19,894 nucleotides of DNA from Solirubrobacterales bacterium (GCA_003244035.1 QHBV01000127.1:1-19894); one strand, 5' to 3'. Positions 7,146-14,452 are shown, counted from the stretch's first letter. Translations and numbers: made by a program. The notes: generated from the sequence alone by a model not told the origin.

Positions 7146-7797
7146 CGGGCGCCCCCTGAGCGCTCGCCAGGCGGAGGAGATCCACGAGATCATGTGCGGC
7201 GCGCAGGTGTCAACCGCCTTCCGCGTCGCCGGCCGCGCGATCGTACTGGCCGCCACCGGCCACGAGAACATCACGCTCGGCGTCGGGACCGGGCCGGGCG
7301 AGGGGCACGTCCGGGGGTGGAACCCACGAGGGCGACCGTCGGAGGCGGAGCAGCCCGCCGCAGCCAGACTCATCCTGACCACGGAGCTGTCGGAGGACAT
7401 CGCCGAGGCGCTGTACCTCGACGACCCCGAGTTCGACATGAGGTGGCTGTGCGCCGAGTTTGGTAGCTACGACATCGGCGCCGACGATGAGATGATCGAC
7501 CCCGACGAGCACTGGCGACGCCGAGAGCTGATAGAGGCCGCCGCGCCGTGGCCGGGCACGGTGCCCACGTGGACCCTCGACGAGCAGAACGAGAACGAGA
7601 TGGACACGATCCGCAGGGCTCACCGCGAGCAGATGGAAGCCGCCCTGCTGGGCGCCGCACGCGAGGCCCACACGCTCCTCAAGGACCACTGGCCCGACGT
7701 GGAAGCGCTCGCCCACGCGCTGATGATCGGCGAGGTCACGAGCTGGACGTTCGCCGGCCAGACGTTCACCATCGACCCGGCGGAGTCGGGGTCGTGA
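7120..7797 (+). CDS. M41-peptidase-like protein lacking the HExxH residues
   Basis: A 225-residue protein. AFRVAGRAIVLAATG (33-47) lines up with the AxHEAGHAVxAxxxG zinc-binding helix of the M41 (FtsH-type) peptidase fold, but both His and the Glu are replaced by Arg, Arg and Val. The C-terminal part, REAHTLLKDHWPDVEALAHA, then LMIGEVTSWTFAGQ, matches the usual end of M41-like phage and plasmid peptidases. The family's enzymes are zinc proteases; this one should not bind zinc and may be a regulatory or structural pseudoenzyme. The ATG at 7120 has AAGGAG seven bases upstream. It ends in a GTGA overlap with an RHH gene. The assignment rests on motif layout only. Confidence 0.55.
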   Translation: MREVPQTYDGRPLSARQAEEIHEIMCGAQVSTAFRVAGRAIVLAATGHENITLGVGTGPGEGHVRGWNPRGRPSEAEQPAAARLILTTELSEDIAEALYLDDPEFDMRWLCAEFGSYDIGADDEMIDPDEHWRRRELIEAAAPWPGTVPTWTLDEQNENEMDTIRRAHREQMEAALLGAAREAHTLLKDHWPDVEALAHALMIGEVTSWTFAGQTFTIDPAESGS

Positions 7798-8027
7798 TCG
7801 ACGCCTCGCGATCCTCCGACTCCGGGGTTAGCTTCGATCGGATGAGGCCCGACGCCGCCCGCACCGCCAGGATCAGCGTGCGCTCCGATCCGAACGTGCT
7901 GCGCGCCATCGACCGCGTGGCGCGCCGGCACCACCGCACGATCAGCGATCAGGTGCGCCACGTCATGGAGGCCGACGACGAGGTGCGCGAGGAGCTGCGC
8001 CGGGACGCCGAGGAGCCGGCGGCTTGA
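7794..8027 (+). CDS. Ribbon-helix-helix-like DNA-binding protein
   Basis: 77 residues. ARISVRSDPNVLRAIDRVAR then RHHRTISDQVRHVMEADDEV shows the strand, helix, turn, helix layout of the Arc/CopG fold, followed by an acidic tail. The GTG start overlaps the stop of the pseudopeptidase gene; an internal ATG at 7842 is an alternative. It is the second of three RHH-like proteins within 3 kb, which suggests a layered regulatory circuit. An antitoxin role cannot be excluded, but no toxin is recognised. Confidence 0.6.
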   Translation: MIDASRSSDSGVSFDRMRPDAARTARISVRSDPNVLRAIDRVARRHHRTISDQVRHVMEADDEVREELRRDAEEPAA

Positions 8028-8176
8028 GCGGTCCGCCGCGCCTCCGCATGGTCGAGCACCTGCAACGGCGCGCCGAGGAGCTGGCCTGGACGCGCGAGAA
8101 CTCACAGCATCAGTTCCGGCATAGCTTGTGGTACGCTTTCAAGCATCATGTCCAGCATCGAAAGGAGCACCACACC

Positions 8177-8419
8177 ATGACCGAGGATCGAGCGGAGAAG
8201 ATCCGGGAGAATCGCCTGCGGCGGATGGCCGCCCGGCAGGGATTGCGGCTGGTGAAGTCCCGGCGGCGCGACCCCCGCGCCTTCGACTACGGGCGGTACA
8301 TGCTGCTCGACGAGCAGACCAACGGCGTCGTGGCTGGCACCGAGGTCATCGGGCAGCCGAGCTGGGACCTCGACGACGTTGAGGAACGCCTGAACGCTCC
8401 GAGAGGCGCCGAGCGATGA
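8177..8419 (+). CDS. Small basic actinobacterial-type protein
   Basis: 80 residues: MTEDRAEKIRENRLRRMAAR, then QGLRLVKSRRRDPRAFDYGR, a beta stretch YMLLDEQTNGVVAG, and a C-terminal LDDVEERL helix. The pattern 'RxNRxRRMAxRQGxxLxKSRRRDPxAxDYGxY' is one I associate with small conserved hypotheticals of actinomycetes. The ATG at 8177 follows GAAAGGAG; an in-frame TTG at 8024, overlapping the previous stop, would add 51 residues. Its function is not known to me. The basic N-terminus suggests nucleic-acid binding. Confidence 0.6.
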   Translation: MTEDRAEKIRENRLRRMAARQGLRLVKSRRRDPRAFDYGRYMLLDEQTNGVVAGTEVIGQPSWDLDDVEERLNAPRGAER

Positions 8420-8425
8420 CCTCCG

Positions 8426-8455
8426 GTAGCGCCAGCCCGTCCCGGCTGGCGCTAC
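8426..8455. terminator. Strong 12-bp stem-loop
   Basis: GTAGCGCCAGCC, loop CGTCCC, GGCTGGCGCTAC forms a perfect 12-bp GC-rich stem with a six-base loop, seven bases after the stop at 8419. It lacks a T-run but separates the first regulatory gene set from the promoter at 8667, so attenuation or termination is likely. A structured RNA or protein-binding role is possible. Confidence 0.5.
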
Positions 8456-8613
8456 GCCCGTCGGCTAGAGCGCTGTGAGCCGTTCTGATCTGAGCCCGGG
8501 GTGACCCCGGAGGGCGCCCGCGAGCGGACAGGCCCTTACGCGGGCTCTGGTGCGCTCCTACGGCGCCATCTGCGGCTGACGGGTGACCCCGACGTGGAGC
8601 CCGAGCGGAGTGT

Positions 8614-8631
8614 CACTTGTAATTATAAGTG
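8614..8631. promoter_or_regulatory. AT-rich near-palindrome, candidate operator
   Basis: CACTTGTAATTATAAGTG matches its own reverse complement at 16 of 18 positions and is an AT island in GC-rich sequence. It lies 36 bp upstream of the -10 box of the RHH gene at 8681. It is a likely operator or activator site for the transcript that includes the replication gene. Confidence 0.5.
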
Positions 8632-8666
8632 CCTGCAAATCGCGGGGTTTCCGTCGGGCGTGGCTG

Positions 8667-8672
8667 TATAGT
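8667..8672 (+). promoter_or_regulatory. -10 box of the replication-module promoter, probably leaderless
   Basis: TATAGT ends eight bases before the ATG at 8681, with no ribosome site between, implying a leaderless or nearly leaderless transcript. No good -35 is seen, which would fit an activated promoter. It should drive 8681 onward, including the polymerase fusion. Confidence 0.5.
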
Positions 8673-8680
8673 GGTTACAG

Positions 8681-8872
8681 ATGAGTGAGACGCTGACAGT
8701 CCACGGCCGCCAGTACGCGACCTACCTCATGCCAGACGACGCCGACGTGATCGACAGGATCGCCGCCGACGAGGAACGGACCCGCGCCGCCATCGTGCGC
8801 CGGTTCGTCCATCAGGGCGTGGTCGCGCACAACGCACAGCGCCCGTCGGGGGCGACGGGCGCTGAGGACTGA
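8681..8872 (+). CDS. Ribbon-helix-helix-like protein at the head of the replication operon
   Basis: 63 residues: QYATYLMPDDADVIDRIAAD then EERTRAAIVRRFVHQGVVAH give the strand, helix, helix order of RHH repressors, resembling the protein at 5891. It is the first gene after a -10 box and a palindrome, in the position of an autoregulator of the replication genes. After its stop there is a 43-base gap before the next gene. Confidence 0.55.
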   Translation: MSETLTVHGRQYATYLMPDDADVIDRIAADEERTRAAIVRRFVHQGVVAHNAQRPSGATGAED

Positions 8873-8915
8873 CCGAAAGTGACAACCCCCGAGACGCAGA
8901 TCAGGAAGGCGTGCC

Positions 8916-9254
8916 GTGACCAAGTTTAGCGGTCTGAGCAGGCGTTTCGCCGCCGCGGACGCGCGCGACCTCGCCCTCGCCGTCCGCGGGCTGCGCGGCG
9001 TGAAGGCCGCCGGTCGCATCGAGCGCCGATCGAGCCTGCGCCACGCCGTCGAGCAGCGCCAGCGCCGCCCCGTCTGCACCTTGAACCTTCCGCGTAGGCC
9101 GCGCTCTCGCGAGCGCGGGCACGGTCGCACCGTCAGGCGCACGCCACGCAGCACACGCGCCGATCCGTCCGGCGACGACGACTCCGGCTCTGGTGAGCCT
9201 CCCGGTGCCGTAGCCGGGCGGCGCGGAGCGCCCGCGATCGGGAGCGGGCGATGA
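8916..9254 (+). CDS. Basic protein, copy B, upstream of the replication fusion
   Basis: 112 residues, strongly basic in the first 80 and Gly/Ser/Asp-rich afterwards. It shares the core RPRSRERGHGRTVRR (61-75) with the protein at 6197-6646, and both are followed by an acidic, Pro-rich stretch ending near EPPGA or EPPPGHPAG. The GTG start has AGGAAGG upstream. The stop overlaps the ATG of the polymerase fusion (ATGA), so the two are made together. A DNA- or RNA-binding accessory role in replication is suggested by charge and position only. Confidence 0.55.
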   Translation: MTKFSGLSRRFAAADARDLALAVRGLRGVKAAGRIERRSSLRHAVEQRQRRPVCTLNLPRRPRSRERGHGRTVRRTPRSTRADPSGDDDSGSGEPPGAVAGRRGAPAIGSGR

Positions 9255-12200
9255 GCGCGACGCAACTGGACGACGTGCTCGAAGCGCTGGCCGCGCACGG
9301 GTGTCGCGTGGACGAGACGGGCGGCGGCGGTCTGGTGGCGCAGTGTCCGGCGCACGACGACCACAATCCGTCGCTGGCGATCGACATAGGCGAGGGTGGC
9401 CGCGTGCTGCTGCACTGCCGCGCCGGCTGCACGTTCGACGACGTGCTCAGGGCGCTCGGGATGACGCCCGCCGACCTCAGCCCCAACGGCAACGGCCGCC
9501 GAAAGATCGTCGCAACTTATCCGTACGAGGACGAGTCCGGCACCCTTCTGTTCGAGGTCGTCCGCTTCGAGCCGAAGGGCTTCGCCCAACGCCGGCCCGA
9601 CGGGAACGGCGGCCACGTCTGGGATCTGAAGGGCGTCCGGCGCGTGCCCTACCACCTTCCTCAGCTCGACGCGGCGGTCGAGGACGGCAAGCGGGCCTGG
9701 ATAGTGGAGGGAGAGAAGGACGTTCACGCGCTGGAAGCCGCAGGCGAGGTCGCCACGTGCAACCCCGGCGGTGCCGGCAAGTGGCGCGGCGAGTACGCGA
9801 AGTGGCTGAAGGACGCCGAGGTCGTGATCGTCGCCGACGCCGACCCGCCCGGTCGCGACCACGCCCGCAAGGTCGCACGTTCGCTGCACGGCGTCGCCGC
9901 ATCGGTCGAGGTCGTCGAGCCCGCCGAGGGTAAGGACGCCGCCGATCACCTATCCGCCGGACGCAGGATCGACGAGTTCGTCGCGGTCGAACTCGGTGAT
10001 GATGCGCCCGAACCAGCTCCGGGCGCCGAAGGCGGGCTCGCCGCCAGCATCGACGAGTGGCGCCCCACCGACACCTACAACTCCGAGCAACTGGTCGCCG
10101 CCCACGGGCGCGACCTGCTCCACGCTTCCGGCCTCGGATGGCTCTGCTGGGACGGTCGGCGGTGGCGCCGCGATGACACCGGAGAAGCCGTGCGGCGCGC
10201 CAAGCAGACCGCCATAGCACAGCGCGAGCACGCCGTCGCGACGTTCGGGGGAGCCGCGATCGCGATGGGGGATTGGGCCACGCGCAGCCTGCCCGCGCTG
10301 GCGCTACAGCAGTTCGATTGGTCGATCACGTCCGAGCAGGCGCGCCGCATAGATGCGTGCCTGTCGCTCACCGCCACCCACGAGACGGTCGCCATCCGCG
10401 CCGACGACCTCGACTCGCACCCCGATCTCTTGTGCGTCGCCAACGGGACCCTCGACCTCGACACCGACGAGCTGCGCCTCCACCGCCGCGACGACCGGAT
10501 CACACGCATCTGCGAGGCCGCCTACGACCCGGACGCCGAGTCCCCGATGTGGCTGCGGTTCCTTGAACGGGTGCAGCCCGATCCCGAGGAGCGCGCCTAC
10601 CTGCAACGCCGACTCGGCTCCGCGCTCTCCGGACAGCGGCTCGACCACGTGCTCAGCGTGTTCTACGGGGAGGGCCGCAACGGCAAGTCGGTGTTCGTGG
10701 ACGTGGTGCGCGCGGTGCTCGGCGACTACGCGATGGAGAGCGCGGAGAAGCTGCTCGTGACCGACCCGCGCGGAGGCCGGTCGGCCGGGGACGAGTCGGC
10801 GGTGGCGCAGCTCGCCGGACGACGGCTGGTCACCACGAGCGAGCTGGCGACGGGCGACAGCCTCGACGAGCCGCTGGTGAAGAAGCTGACCGGCGACCGG
10901 CGGATGCGCGCGAAGCTGATGCGCCAGGACCACTTCGAGTTCGACCTGACGGCGACGCTAGTGCTGGTCACGAACCACAAGCCGAGGATCGTGGGCACCG
11001 ACTCCGGCATCTGGTCGCGGATGCACCTCACGCCGTGGGAGGTGTTCATCCCGCCGGAGGAACGCGACATCGGACTCACGACCAAGCTCATCGAGGCCGA
11101 GAGCGACGGCATCCTGACGTGGCTGGTGGAGGGCCACCGCGCCTACCGCGAGCGCGGCCTCGACCCGCCCCAGGCGGTCACGAAGGCGACCGACGCCTAC
11201 CGGGCCGAGCAGGACCCGCTCGCCGGTTGGATCGCCGACCGCTGCGAACTCGCGCAGATCGCCGAGACGACCACGAAGGCGCTGCGCGCCAGCTACACCG
11301 CGTGGTGCGAGGGGCAGGGTGCCCGGCCGGTCGGCGCGCGCCGCTTCGCCGACGTGCTGCGGAGCCACGAGTGCATCGAAACGAGGACCGGGAAGGAGCG
11401 TGGGTGGCGCGGCATCCGCCTGAGGCGCGAAAACGAAAATGCGCCATTTACAGGGGAAATGACGCCACATGACTCGAATTCCCAATCTCCACCCCCGCGC
11501 GCGCGCAAGGGAGGGAATAGGGAAACCACGTCACGTGGCGTCATCGGGCCCTCCGATTCGGGGTCGACGCCGGGCGATTCGCCGCCAGCCGAAGCGCGAG
11601 CTGCGCGCACTTCAGCTCCTCTCGCGCCGGACCAGACCTCGCTCCTCGACCCCGCGCCGACCCCACCGCTGGCCGTCTCCATCGCCGACATCGAGGCGTG
11701 GCTGTCCACCCGCGATCGGATCGGGCTGGACACCGAGACGACCGGCCTCGACCCACACGATCCGAGCTTCCGCGTCACCGCGCTGTGCTTCGCCGACGCC
11801 GCCGGATCGTCGATCGTCCTGCCCGGCGACGACCGCGAGCTGTGCCGCGAGGCGCTGCGCCTCGCGTTCGTGGATGGCCGGCGCTTGTCCGCCCACAACG
11901 CCGCGTACGACCGCCGGGCGATCGGTGAGGCGTTCGGCTTCGACGCGTCCGCGATGTTCTGCACGCTGACCGCGCATCGGACGCTGCACCCGTCGAAGGG
12001 AGGTCACGACCTCAAGACCCTCGCGCCCGACACCGACGCGGCGCTGGGGTCGCTGTGGGAGCGTTGGAGCGAGGTCATCGGCAAGCGCCCCCGCGGCACG
12101 TCGTGGTTGCCCGACGCTATCGATGGGCTCGGCGTCGGCGACCCCGCGGTGCTCGCCTACGTCTCGGCGGACGCCATCGCGTCCGCCAGGATCGCCGACG

Positions 12201-13435
12201 ACTTGGAGCGCGAGGCCGAGGATCGCGGGCTCGCCGAGCACGTCGCGATGGACCAGGCGACGGCGAGGCTGTGGGGGAGCGCCCGGCTCGCCGTGGACCG
12301 CGCCGCGCTCGCCGAACGGCTGGGCGAGGTCGAGCGCAGGATCGCCGACGAGACGGAGCACTTCGGCTTCAAGGCGAACGCCGGCTCGAACGACCGGCGG
12401 GAGTGGGTCGAGTCGATCGGCGTCGAGGGCCTGGACCTCACCGAGAACGGCGCCCCGAGCCTGGACAAGGACAGCCGCCCGAAGGCGATCGTCCCGCCTG
12501 AGCACCGCGCCGAATGGGACCGCCTGTGTTCCGCGATCGAGGCTGCGACCCAGCACTCCAAGCTGACCGAACTCGCTCGGCTGAGCGAGCGCGACGGCCA
12601 CGTCCGTCCTGCGATCAGCGCCAACGGGGCGCACACCGGCAGGCAGACCGCCGATCGTCCCGCCGTGCAGAACCTTCCCGCCGCGCTGCGGCCCCTGCTG
12701 ACCGCCGACCCCGGCCGCGCGCTCGTCGGGCTCGACCTGTCGCAGGTCGAGCCTCGCCTCATGGCCGCCCTGTCGGGCGACCCGGCGCTGGCGGAAGCCG
12801 CCGGGACCGGCGACGTGTACGAGGGTGTCGCGGCGGCCTGCGGATCGGGCATCGACCGGCCGAAGGCCAAGATCGTGGCCCTAGCGATCCCCTACGGCAA
12901 GGGCGACAGCACCCTCGCCGACGACCTGGGTGTCAGCGTCGCCGAGGCGGCGGCAGCGCGCGAGCGGGTGCTGTCGCCGTTCCCGCGGCTGCGCGAGTGG
13001 ATCGCCGAGACGGCCCGCTCCGCCGAGGCCGGCGCGACGCTGACCACGATCACTGGCCGCCCGCTGCCGGAGCCGGAGGCCGGCTACATGGCGGTCAACT
13101 ACGTGATCCAGGGGTCGGCCGCCGACGTGTTCAAGCTGATGACGCTGCGCGTCGCCGACTCGCTGCCGGCCGGCGCCCGGATGTGGCTGCCGATCCACGA
13201 CGAACTCGTGATCGAGGGCGATCCGGGCCAGGTCGAGACGGTCTCCGACCTCCTGCGCGAGCACATGCGCGAGGTCGTCGACGGCGTGCTCATCGACGGC
13301 GAGCCACACGTCCACGGCGAGCGCTGGGGAAGGCGTGACCGCGCTCGATCCTCCGGCTCCGCTCTCAGACTCTCACTTCGAGATTCGGGCCAACCGACAC
13401 ACACACACACAACCGACCAACGGAGGTCACGGTGA
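9251..13435 (+). CDS. Primase-SF3 helicase-exonuclease-family A DNA polymerase fusion
   Basis: A single 1394-residue replication protein. Residues 28-75 are a CHC2-like zinc finger (C32, H35, C56, C60) and 145-215 a TOPRIM domain (E153, D196, D198), together a DnaG-type primase-like region. About 290-440 is a D5_N-like region, and 465-600 an SF3 ATPase with Walker A GEGRNGKS (473-480), B-like E531 and sensor N575. A winged-helix-like part follows (640-725), then a Pro/Ser-rich linker (727-806). 820-985 is a 3'-5' exonuclease with D827/E829, D887 and Y970/D974. 1000-1350 is family A polymerase: motif A DLSQVEPRL (D1162), motif B R1203, K1207, Y1215, and motif C HDE (1316-1318). All key residues are present, so priming, unwinding, synthesis and proofreading could be covalently linked. 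Start couples to 8916-9254. Confidence 0.93.
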   Translation: MSATQLDDVLEALAAHGCRVDETGGGGLVAQCPAHDDHNPSLAIDIGEGGRVLLHCRAGCTFDDVLRALGMTPADLSPNGNGRRKIVATYPYEDESGTLLFEVVRFEPKGFAQRRPDGNGGHVWDLKGVRRVPYHLPQLDAAVEDGKRAWIVEGEKDVHALEAAGEVATCNPGGAGKWRGEYAKWLKDAEVVIVADADPPGRDHARKVARSLHGVAASVEVVEPAEGKDAADHLSAGRRIDEFVAVELGDDAPEPAPGAEGGLAASIDEWRPTDTYNSEQLVAAHGRDLLHASGLGWLCWDGRRWRRDDTGEAVRRAKQTAIAQREHAVATFGGAAIAMGDWATRSLPALALQQFDWSITSEQARRIDACLSLTATHETVAIRADDLDSHPDLLCVANGTLDLDTDELRLHRRDDRITRICEAAYDPDAESPMWLRFLERVQPDPEERAYLQRRLGSALSGQRLDHVLSVFYGEGRNGKSVFVDVVRAVLGDYAMESAEKLLVTDPRGGRSAGDESAVAQLAGRRLVTTSELATGDSLDEPLVKKLTGDRRMRAKLMRQDHFEFDLTATLVLVTNHKPRIVGTDSGIWSRMHLTPWEVFIPPEERDIGLTTKLIEAESDGILTWLVEGHRAYRERGLDPPQAVTKATDAYRAEQDPLAGWIADRCELAQIAETTTKALRASYTAWCEGQGARPVGARRFADVLRSHECIETRTGKERGWRGIRLRRENENAPFTGEMTPHDSNSQSPPPRARKGGNRETTSRGVIGPSDSGSTPGDSPPAEARAARTSAPLAPDQTSLLDPAPTPPLAVSIADIEAWLSTRDRIGLDTETTGLDPHDPSFRVTALCFADAAGSSIVLPGDDRELCREALRLAFVDGRRLSAHNAAYDRRAIGEAFGFDASAMFCTLTAHRTLHPSKGGHDLKTLAPDTDAALGSLWERWSEVIGKRPRGTSWLPDAIDGLGVGDPAVLAYVSADAIASARIADDLEREAEDRGLAEHVAMDQATARLWGSARLAVDRAALAERLGEVERRIADETEHFGFKANAGSNDRREWVESIGVEGLDLTENGAPSLDKDSRPKAIVPPEHRAEWDRLCSAIEAATQHSKLTELARLSERDGHVRPAISANGAHTGRQTADRPAVQNLPAALRPLLTADPGRALVGLDLSQVEPRLMAALSGDPALAEAAGTGDVYEGVAAACGSGIDRPKAKIVALAIPYGKGDSTLADDLGVSVAEAAAARERVLSPFPRLREWIAETARSAEAGATLTTITGRPLPEPEAGYMAVNYVIQGSAADVFKLMTLRVADSLPAGARMWLPIHDELVIEGDPGQVETVSDLLREHMREVVDGVLIDGEPHVHGERWGRRDRARSSGSALRLSLRDSGQPTHTHTTDQRRSR
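13397..13410. repeat. (AC)7 dinucleotide tract
   Basis: Seven AC units lie within the last codons of the polymerase fusion (THTHTT), flanked by CAACCGAC and AACCGACC. Slippage here would change the C-terminal tail and the overlap with the next gene but would not touch the catalytic domain. Confidence 0.8.
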
Positions 13436-13836
13436 ACATAGAAGAGATGCGACGGAAGGCGGAGGCCAAGGCCGCCGCGAGGGCTGAGGACCGCGGCGAC
13501 CTGCCGCCGTTGTGGAAGCCCGAGCCCGGCGACGAGCTGTGCGGCGTCGTCACCAAGCGCAAGGACCGCGCCAGCAAGTACACCGACGACGACGGCAACC
13601 CCCGGAGGTACACCGACCTAACCCTCAGGCTTGAGGAGGGCGAGGAGGTCACCGTACGCAGCGGGCGCACCGTGCTCGACCGGCTCATCGCCGACGAGGA
13701 CCCGAGGCCCGGCGACGCGATCTACGTCCGGTACGAGGGTCGCGTCCAGGGCGAGTCGCAGAGCTATCACGCCTACGCGATGGACGTGGAGAAGGCCGAG
13801 GCCGAGCTCGGCGCCGTCAACCCGTTCCTGAAGTAA
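13432..13836 (+). CDS. Putative OB-fold ssDNA-binding protein, first copy
   Basis: 134 residues. After a charged helix (MRRKAEAKAAARAE) comes LPPLWKPEPGDELCGVVTKR, a string of predicted strands, and an acidic C-terminal region ending AVNPFLK. The motif WKPxxGDxLxGxV and the strand pattern resemble phage OB-fold proteins found next to polymerases, and a related pattern recurs in the protein at 14646-15362. Its GTG start overlaps the stop of the polymerase fusion (GTGA), with GGAGG upstream, so both are made together. Binding of single-stranded DNA during replication is inferred from context. Confidence 0.5.
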   Translation: MNIEEMRRKAEAKAAARAEDRGDLPPLWKPEPGDELCGVVTKRKDRASKYTDDDGNPRRYTDLTLRLEEGEEVTVRSGRTVLDRLIADEDPRPGDAIYVRYEGRVQGESQSYHAYAMDVEKAEAELGAVNPFLK

Positions 13837-14105
13837 TGATCGATCTGACCGCTACCGATCGGGTGAACGCCCACCTGAAGATGATCGCCGAGTGGGAGCA
13901 GAGCGCGAAGCGACGCCCCGAGCGCCGCGCCGATCTGCTGCGGCAGATCGCTCGCGGCCACGCGACCGTCGCCGGCCTGTGCGGCGAGGCGGCGATCGAG
14001 CACGAGCGCCTGCGCGAAGAGGCGCTGCGCGAGTCCCGAGCCCTCAAGGGTGTCGACATCGACACCCCCGAGCTGCTGCGCCCCGACGACGGAGGCGAGT
14101 CGTGA
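13836..14105 (+). CDS. Small charged helical protein
   Basis: 89 residues, almost wholly helical by eye: AHLKMIAEWEQSAKRRPERR, then IARGHATVAGLCGEAAIEHE and LREEALRESRALKG. It ends with the residues GGES. It starts one base inside the stop of the preceding gene (TAATG), continuing the coupled series. No family recognised; a helical accessory protein in replication is possible. Confidence 0.6.
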   Translation: MIDLTATDRVNAHLKMIAEWEQSAKRRPERRADLLRQIARGHATVAGLCGEAAIEHERLREEALRESRALKGVDIDTPELLRPDDGGES

Positions 14106-14109
14106 GCAC
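14089..14109. repeat. 21-bp direct repeat, first copy
   Basis: This gene-junction sequence runs from ACGGAGGCGAGT through the overlapping stop and start (CGTGAGCAC) and is identical to 14436-14456. Each copy carries a ribosome site, the end of one protein (GGES) and the start of the next (MST). The two copies flank exactly one gene. Confidence 0.85.
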
Positions 14110-14452
14110 GGCGGCCGCAGACATCCCCGTCACCTACCGGGACGCGCCCGTCGGCTTCGCCTCCGGCTGGGCGACCAACGCCGAGATGGCGTCGTCCGGG
14201 TTCGAGCACCTGCACGAGGCCGGCGAGACTCCGCCCGGGGCTCAGCCGCTCGACGAGCATCTCGTCGAGGGCGTGCAGATGATCTCGCCCGAGGTCGCCG
14301 CGCAGCTCATGCGGGCGGCCCGGGTGCCGGTCCTGCGCGATCCCGTCGGCCGGATCGTCGCCACCTGGGACGAGGGCCGGTGGTGGACGCCGGACGAGAG
14401 CGCCGAGTTCCTGCGCCGGATCGTCGCCGAGATCAACGGAGGCGAGTCGTGA
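14102..14452 (+). CDS. Hypothetical protein in a repeat-bounded cassette
   Basis: 116 residues, starting MSTAAADIPVTYRDAPVGFA and ending GGES like the protein before it. The central part has EHLVEGVQMISPEVAAQLMR and later IVATWDEGRWWTPDESAEFL, suggesting a small alpha/beta protein. The GTG start overlaps the previous stop, with GGAGG upstream. Both ends lie in identical 21-bp repeats, so a crossover between them would remove the gene and leave its neighbours correctly joined. No family recognised. Confidence 0.6.
   Translation: MSTAAADIPVTYRDAPVGFASGWATNAEMASSGFEHLHEAGETPPGAQPLDEHLVEGVQMISPEVAAQLMRAARVPVLRDPVGRIVATWDEGRWWTPDESAEFLRRIVAEINGGES

Noticed and set aside
8024..8176. N-terminal extension from a TTG start for the small protein at 8177
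   Set aside because: The extension lacks similarity to the rest, while the ATG at 8177 has a good ribosome site; kept only as an alternative.
8416..8478. 20-codon frame starting in an ATGA overlap
   Set aside because: Too short, and most of it forms the 12-bp stem-loop.
8675..9949. Long minus-strand open frame opposite the replication region
   Set aside because: It lies antisense to an RHH gene, a basic protein and the zinc-finger/TOPRIM part of the fusion, has no domain content, and is a high-GC shadow.
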